A stretch of DNA of 64,000 nt from Paenibacillus_AB hodogayensis (lineage in GTDB: Bacteria; Bacillota; Bacilli; Paenibacillales; NBRC-103111), in contig NZ_BAAAYO010000010.1 of the NCBI RefSeq assembly GCF_039536325.1, positions 744,001 through 808,000 on the forward strand. The letters are read 5' to 3'. The position numbers and the translations under genes are program-made. The notes under the pieces are model-generated. The model saw only the letters and a list, made by a program, of their open reading frames with translations, was not told where the DNA came from and made no database searches. Shown piece after piece: positions 60,382-64,000 of this stretch (position 1 is its first letter; each line of letters starts with the position of its first letter).

Positions 60382-60600
60382 CTAACCCCTTTCTGTCGCG
60401 ATCGCGTTATGATGGACACCGCTCCCCAATTTCAGGTATCCTTGCTGCCCATCGTAAGCGCTGCCGGCTGCCGCCACAACAATCCGTTTCGCCGCATTTA
60501 TTCCGAACCGGCACTTCTTGATCCTACGGCCATCTTTCTGCCATTCGGAATAGGAGATACGAATCGGAATAGTCAAAACGGTAGTTGAAATCGGTTTCAT
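60382..60600 (-). CDS. Small ORF, up to 72 residues, related to the ORF at 58468
   Basis: The frame can start at ATG 60600 or at a TTG near 60576; neither has a good RBS. It ends with TAG nine bases before the binding-protein ATG, overlapping that gene's RBS. The central part IPIRISYSEWQKDGRRIKKCRFGINAAKRIVVAAA parallels the 58468 ORF. It may be a leader peptide gene or the decayed end of a duplicated gene. No known family. Confidence 0.35.
   Translation of the reverse strand: MKPISTTVLTIPIRISYSEWQKDGRRIKKCRFGINAAKRIVVAAAGSAYDGQQGYLKLGSGVHHNAIATERG
60586..60599. promoter_or_regulatory. cre site between the binding-protein and AraC genes
   Basis: TGAAATCGGTTTCA matches the cre consensus at every defined position. 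A TATACT box at 60605-60610 follows and TTGAAA at 60585-60590 overlaps, so CcpA could block the AraC promoter. Confidence 0.6.
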
Positions 60601-60648
60601 CTAGTATACTGAATATACGTAAACGCCTTCAGAACGGAGGAATCACCT

Positions 60649-62880
60649 TTGCAACGCCGTATCCGGTTTAACGGCAAATCGTTGTTCGCCAAACTGCTGC
60701 TCGGCTTCATGATTGTCATTTTCATTTCCTTCGCTTTCAACGTATTCGCCTATCATTTCTTCTACGGTCAAATGCGCGATCAACTGATCCGTTCCAATTC
60801 GATAAGCGTATCCAAAACGGTAGACGGCTATGAAAAGCAGCTAAGCCAGCTGGACGACCTGCTCACCCGCTACTTTTTCAACAATTCGGTCGTTGCCTTG
60901 AAGAAAGGCAATATCGATTCCGATTTCCCGATCGTCAACGAGCTGGCCGACGAGTTTAAGACGATTGTAGGCAATTACAATCTCGATCTGGAAAACGTTT
61001 TCGTTTACTTCAAAGACCAAAGCTTCGTCATCGACAAGAACGGCTATACGCGCGCCGAGGACATGTTCGGCAAATATTACGTCAGCCGCGAATACGGCTC
61101 CGACTTCTGGGCCCGTCAGTTTTCGGAAGACTTTCATTTCCGCGCCTTTCCGTCGGCCGATTTCCAGAAGCGCGGTATGGATCTCGTAACGTTCGACAAA
61201 GGCCGCTACTTCCCGATTATCGTCAAGAGCCAGATCGGCAGCCAGTTCTACGTCGGCGCCCTCGTCGACCCGGACCGCATGTTCGCCGCCTTGAAGGGGA
61301 CGTCCGACAACCCTTTTTATATGACCGACAAAGACGGGCAGCTGTTTTTCAGCGCCGGGTTGCGCCCCGCCGCTTTGCCGGAGCTGTCGACGGGTCTGTC
61401 ATACGTGTCGCATGCGAACAATTATTTCTTTTATCAGCAGGGGCGCTTGTCCGGCCTTACCTATGTCAGCGTAGTGCCGTATCAAAGCGTCGCGTCCCAG
61501 TTGACGAAAATGAACGTGCTGCTGCTGTCCTTGTTCGCGCTATCGATCTTGATCAGCCTCGCCTTGTCGGTGCTGCTCAGCTTCCGCTTCAAGAGCCCCG
61601 TGCAGCGCATTGTCGAATCGTTGCGGCAAATGAATCCCGCCATCCGGCACGGCAGCACGATTCACGAGTTCAACGTAATCAGCGAAGGGCTCGAGCATAT
61701 GATCGAATCGGTTCACCGCAAAAACACGCTGCTGCAAAAGTATGGCTACCTGGACAAAATCAAAAGCATCCAGGCGCTGGACACCGATATGCAGTCGTTG
61801 GTGGAGACCGACAGACCGTTTCACTTTATTATGTTCCATATTCATTATACGCATGAATACGGGCAGCTTGGCAACGAACATCCGCTCAAGGCGACGTATT
61901 TTCTGGAATTTATCAATTTAAACATAACCGGCTCGTTCGCCGACTCGTTGACGATGCAGATCGAGAAGGACCGCATCCTGTCCATCGTCTTTACGGACGA
62001 GGACGTCTCTGCCGCAATCGCCGAGAAGCTGCTTTATTTGAAGTCCATATTCGATAGGGATAAGACGTACTACCAGCTGACGATCGCCTGTCAACCCCGT
62101 CTATGGGCGCCCACGGAGTTCACGGCCGCTTACGAGGCCGCCGGCGAAATGGTTCGCAGCCGCAAGCTGAACGACGAGACGCAAATCGTCGACGCCGTCG
62201 GCGCAACGAATCCGCTCCTGCTTTGGACGAACGAGGAGGACCGCAACTTCGCGGCTATGCTGGAATCCGGCAACGAGGCTTCGCTGACGGCATTGGCGCG
62301 CGGCGCCCTGAACCGGCTGGATAAATCCGCTGCCTCCGCCTGGCATTACCGGCAGTTTGCGAGCGATCTCGTATCCAAGGTGCTGATGACGCTGATGGCC
62401 CACAAAATCGATACGCATGCGCTGGATTCGCAAGGCTCGCCTTTTGACGAAATCGAACGCTTCGTATCCGCCGAGCAGTACGGGCAGTTTTTCGAGCGGC
62501 TGCTTGCACAGGCGTCAGCCTTGATCCGCGAGAAGCGCGAGGCGCGCGACCCGATCGTCGACTTTGTCGTCCGGTTCATTGAGGAGCATTACGGGGATGA
62601 CATTTACCAGGACTTGATCGCCGATCGGCTGAATATCTCGACCGGTTACCTGCGCAACTATTTTAAGGAAAAGACGGGACAAAACCTGAGCGACTACCTG
62701 AACGAATTCCGAATCGGCAAGGCCAAGGAAATGCTGACCGCCACCGAGGAAAAAATTCAGGATATCGCCGCCAGGGTCGGCTACCAGAACGCCAACTCGT
62801 TCACCCGCATGTTCCGACGCCTGACCGGCTTCACACCCGGGGAATACCGCCGTGACCGTATATTGAACCCTCAGAAGTGA
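60649..62880 (+). CDS. Membrane-anchored AraC-type transcriptional regulator (YesS-like sensor)
   Basis: A 743-residue sensor-regulator, starting with TTG 60649 eight bases after GGAGG. Helix 1 spans about residues 12-35, an extracytoplasmic Cache-like domain about 36-285, helix 2 near 290-312 (VLLLSLFALSILISLALSVLLSF), then a cytoplasmic linker and the C-terminal AraC domain (LNISTGYLRNYFKEKTGQNLSDYLNEFRIGKAKEML, then VGYQNANSFTRMFRRLTGFTPGEY). It is divergent from the binding protein/permease genes and should activate them on sensing an external sugar. A cre site lies at its promoter. It has the same architecture as the protein at 16302. Confidence 0.92.
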   Translation: MQRRIRFNGKSLFAKLLLGFMIVIFISFAFNVFAYHFFYGQMRDQLIRSNSISVSKTVDGYEKQLSQLDDLLTRYFFNNSVVALKKGNIDSDFPIVNELADEFKTIVGNYNLDLENVFVYFKDQSFVIDKNGYTRAEDMFGKYYVSREYGSDFWARQFSEDFHFRAFPSADFQKRGMDLVTFDKGRYFPIIVKSQIGSQFYVGALVDPDRMFAALKGTSDNPFYMTDKDGQLFFSAGLRPAALPELSTGLSYVSHANNYFFYQQGRLSGLTYVSVVPYQSVASQLTKMNVLLLSLFALSILISLALSVLLSFRFKSPVQRIVESLRQMNPAIRHGSTIHEFNVISEGLEHMIESVHRKNTLLQKYGYLDKIKSIQALDTDMQSLVETDRPFHFIMFHIHYTHEYGQLGNEHPLKATYFLEFINLNITGSFADSLTMQIEKDRILSIVFTDEDVSAAIAEKLLYLKSIFDRDKTYYQLTIACQPRLWAPTEFTAAYEAAGEMVRSRKLNDETQIVDAVGATNPLLLWTNEEDRNFAAMLESGNEASLTALARGALNRLDKSAASAWHYRQFASDLVSKVLMTLMAHKIDTHALDSQGSPFDEIERFVSAEQYGQFFERLLAQASALIREKREARDPIVDFVVRFIEEHYGDDIYQDLIADRLNISTGYLRNYFKEKTGQNLSDYLNEFRIGKAKEMLTATEEKIQDIAARVGYQNANSFTRMFRRLTGFTPGEYRRDRILNPQK

Positions 62881-62941
62881 AGCGTCGCCGCACGGACCGG
62901 CCAAATGCCTTCCGTGACCCGTACGTAATACAGAAAAATGC

Positions 62942-62991
62942 AGGAAGCCCCGCGCGGGGCTTGACGACCCGCGTCGAGGCTTCTTTTTTTT
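62942..62991 (+). terminator. Rho-independent terminator of the second AraC gene
   Basis: GAAGCC (62944-62949) pairs with GGCTTC (62978-62983), with an inner CCCCGC/GCGGGG stem, followed by eight T residues. Confidence 0.85.
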
Positions 62992-63012
62992 GGGGGATAT
63001 CCCCTACTCGCA

Positions 63013-63915
63013 TCAATGAATATCTTTTTTCTTGAAACGGCCGCCCTTGACGTCGTGGATGTTGCCGACTGCCAAGAACGCCGACGGATCGACTTCTTCG
63101 ACGATCGTCTTCATCTTCGCTTCCTCCAGACGGGTGATGACGCAAAAAATGACGCGTTTCTCACCGCCTGTGTAAGCCCCTTCCCCATGCAAATACGTCA
63201 CGCCGCGGCCCAGCCGCTGAATGATCGCCTGACCGATCACCTCATGCCGCTCGCTGATGATCCATACCGACTTCGATTCGTCGAAGCCTTCGATAATGAC
63301 ATCGATCATCTTGTAAGCGATGAAGTAAGCAATCAGCGAATACATCGCGCGGTCCCAGCCGAACACGAACCCGGCGCTGGCCAGAATGAACACGTTGAAA
63401 AACATGACGATCTCGCCGACTGAAAACGGCGATTTTTTGGTAACGAGAATGGCGACGATCTCCGTACCGTCGAGCGAGCCCCCGAACCGGATGACCATGC
63501 CGACCCCGACGCCGAGAATGATGCCCCCGAATACGGCCGCGAGCAGCGGATCGTCGGTAAGCGGCTTGACGGAATGAAGCAGCCACGTGCCGGCGGACAT
63601 GACGATGACCGCGAACAAGGTGGATAAAGCGAACGTTTTGCCTATCTGCTTATACCCTAGATAAAAGAACGGAATGTTCAGAACGAGCAGGAAAATGCCG
63701 AGCGGAAGCCCCGACAGAGCCGAGGCGATAATGGAAATGCCGACGATGCCGCCGTCAATAATATTGTTCGGTACGAGAAAAATTTCCAGCCCGACGGAAA
63801 ACAGGGCCGAGCCGAATGTAATGAACAGCACCCGTTGAATGAACTTCGATCGCGTCATATGGGTATGCTGGGTTTGGGGCTGCGCTTGTTGCAGCTGTAC
63901 AGTGTCTGTTTTCAT
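63013..63915 (-). CDS. YitT family membrane protein with C-terminal DUF2179 domain
   Basis: A 300-residue protein from ATG 63915, preceded by GGGAGG; the frame is open to the right edge but lacks an RBS there. About five or six helices contain the family signature VPNNIIDGGIVGISIIASALSG and GGSLDGTEIVAILVTKK. The C-terminal 80 residues (IISERHEVIGQAIIQRLGRGVTYLHGEGAYTGGEKRVIFCVITRLE) are the cytoplasmic DUF2179 domain. Function unproved. It is the long form of the short paralogue at 43319. Upstream of it the window ends after about 85 bp. Confidence 0.9.
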   Translation of the reverse strand: MKTDTVQLQQAQPQTQHTHMTRSKFIQRVLFITFGSALFSVGLEIFLVPNNIIDGGIVGISIIASALSGLPLGIFLLVLNIPFFYLGYKQIGKTFALSTLFAVIVMSAGTWLLHSVKPLTDDPLLAAVFGGIILGVGVGMVIRFGGSLDGTEIVAILVTKKSPFSVGEIVMFFNVFILASAGFVFGWDRAMYSLIAYFIAYKMIDVIIEGFDESKSVWIISERHEVIGQAIIQRLGRGVTYLHGEGAYTGGEKRVIFCVITRLEEAKMKTIVEEVDPSAFLAVGNIHDVKGGRFKKKDIH

Positions 63916-64000
63916 CGGAAACCTCCCAAGAGCTTTTTCGCGGAAACGGCTGACTTCGCGGGTACGCATGCCTTGGCGCATGTGGATCAAACAGCACGAC

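Noticed and set aside
63916..63990. Longer N-terminus for the right-hand YitT protein
   Set aside because: Residues are charged with no family match, and the ATG at 63915 has a strong RBS.

Overview
The window reads as chromosomal DNA from a moderately high-GC, low-temperature-agnostic Firmicute of the Paenibacillaceae (Paenibacillus/Cohnella type). The basis is: strong GGAGG-type ribosome binding sites with many GTG and TTG starts; three lipoprotein substrate-binding proteins with LplB/YtcP-like permeases; two very large membrane-anchored AraC sensors of the YesS type; AcsA with a CcpA cre site; B. subtilis-style SdaAB/SdaAA; a CheX; and YitT proteins. No rRNA, tRNA, CRISPR array, phage or intact insertion sequence was seen.

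Layout. 1-4.5 kb: a SIS-domain sugar isomerase (cut by the left edge) divergent from acsA, then a secreted serpin. 4.8-16.1 kb: a minus-strand sugar-use block with an orphan binding protein, a LacI regulator, a four-gene operon (two Gfo/Idh/MocA dehydrogenases, a TIM-barrel isomerase, a DUF993 aldolase-like protein), a carbon-nitrogen hydrolase and a secreted DUF4838 protein. 16.3-23.4 kb: AraC sensor divergent from a binding protein and two permeases, then a small AraC regulator. 23.6-26.8 kb: deacetylase-like protein, alpha/beta hydrolase and dehydrogenase. 27.1-27.7 kb: a tandem array of about 135-bp hairpin-forming repeats. 27.8-32.3 kb: a regulator with a degenerate GGDEF-like core, an M20 amidohydrolase, and serine dehydratase. 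32.4-37.4 kb: DHDPS-family aldolase, NAD-dependent epimerase, and an uncharacterised pair including a glycosidase-like toroid protein. 37.9-40.9 kb: MarR-controlled drug exporter and an alpha/beta hydrolase. 41-51.4 kb: household genes (DUF2573, SDR, CheX, YitT, a VanR/VanS-like two-component pair, PadR-controlled DHA2 exporter, VOC protein, LysR, PHP histidinol phosphatase). 51.7-53.5 kb: membrane-anchored FAD oxidoreductase fused to a copper-amine-oxidase-N domain. 53.7-62.9 kb: zinc-type dehydrogenase divergent from a GntR regulator fused to a substrate-binding-protein fold, two permeases, a lipoprotein binding protein flanked by two related small ORFs, and a second AraC sensor. The right end carries a second YitT protein.

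The common theme is uptake and breakdown of modified plant-type sugars: three binding proteins, two permease pairs, several Gfo/Idh dehydrogenases, aldolase-like proteins, esterase/deacetylase-like enzymes and catabolite-repression (cre) sites. The observations I rate highest are the GntR-SBP fusion with matching sites inside both divergent promoters, the 135-bp hairpin array, the pair of homologous small ORFs either side of one binding-protein gene, and the DUF993 operon with a 25-bp perfect operator whose half-site recurs at the neighbouring LacI promoter region.
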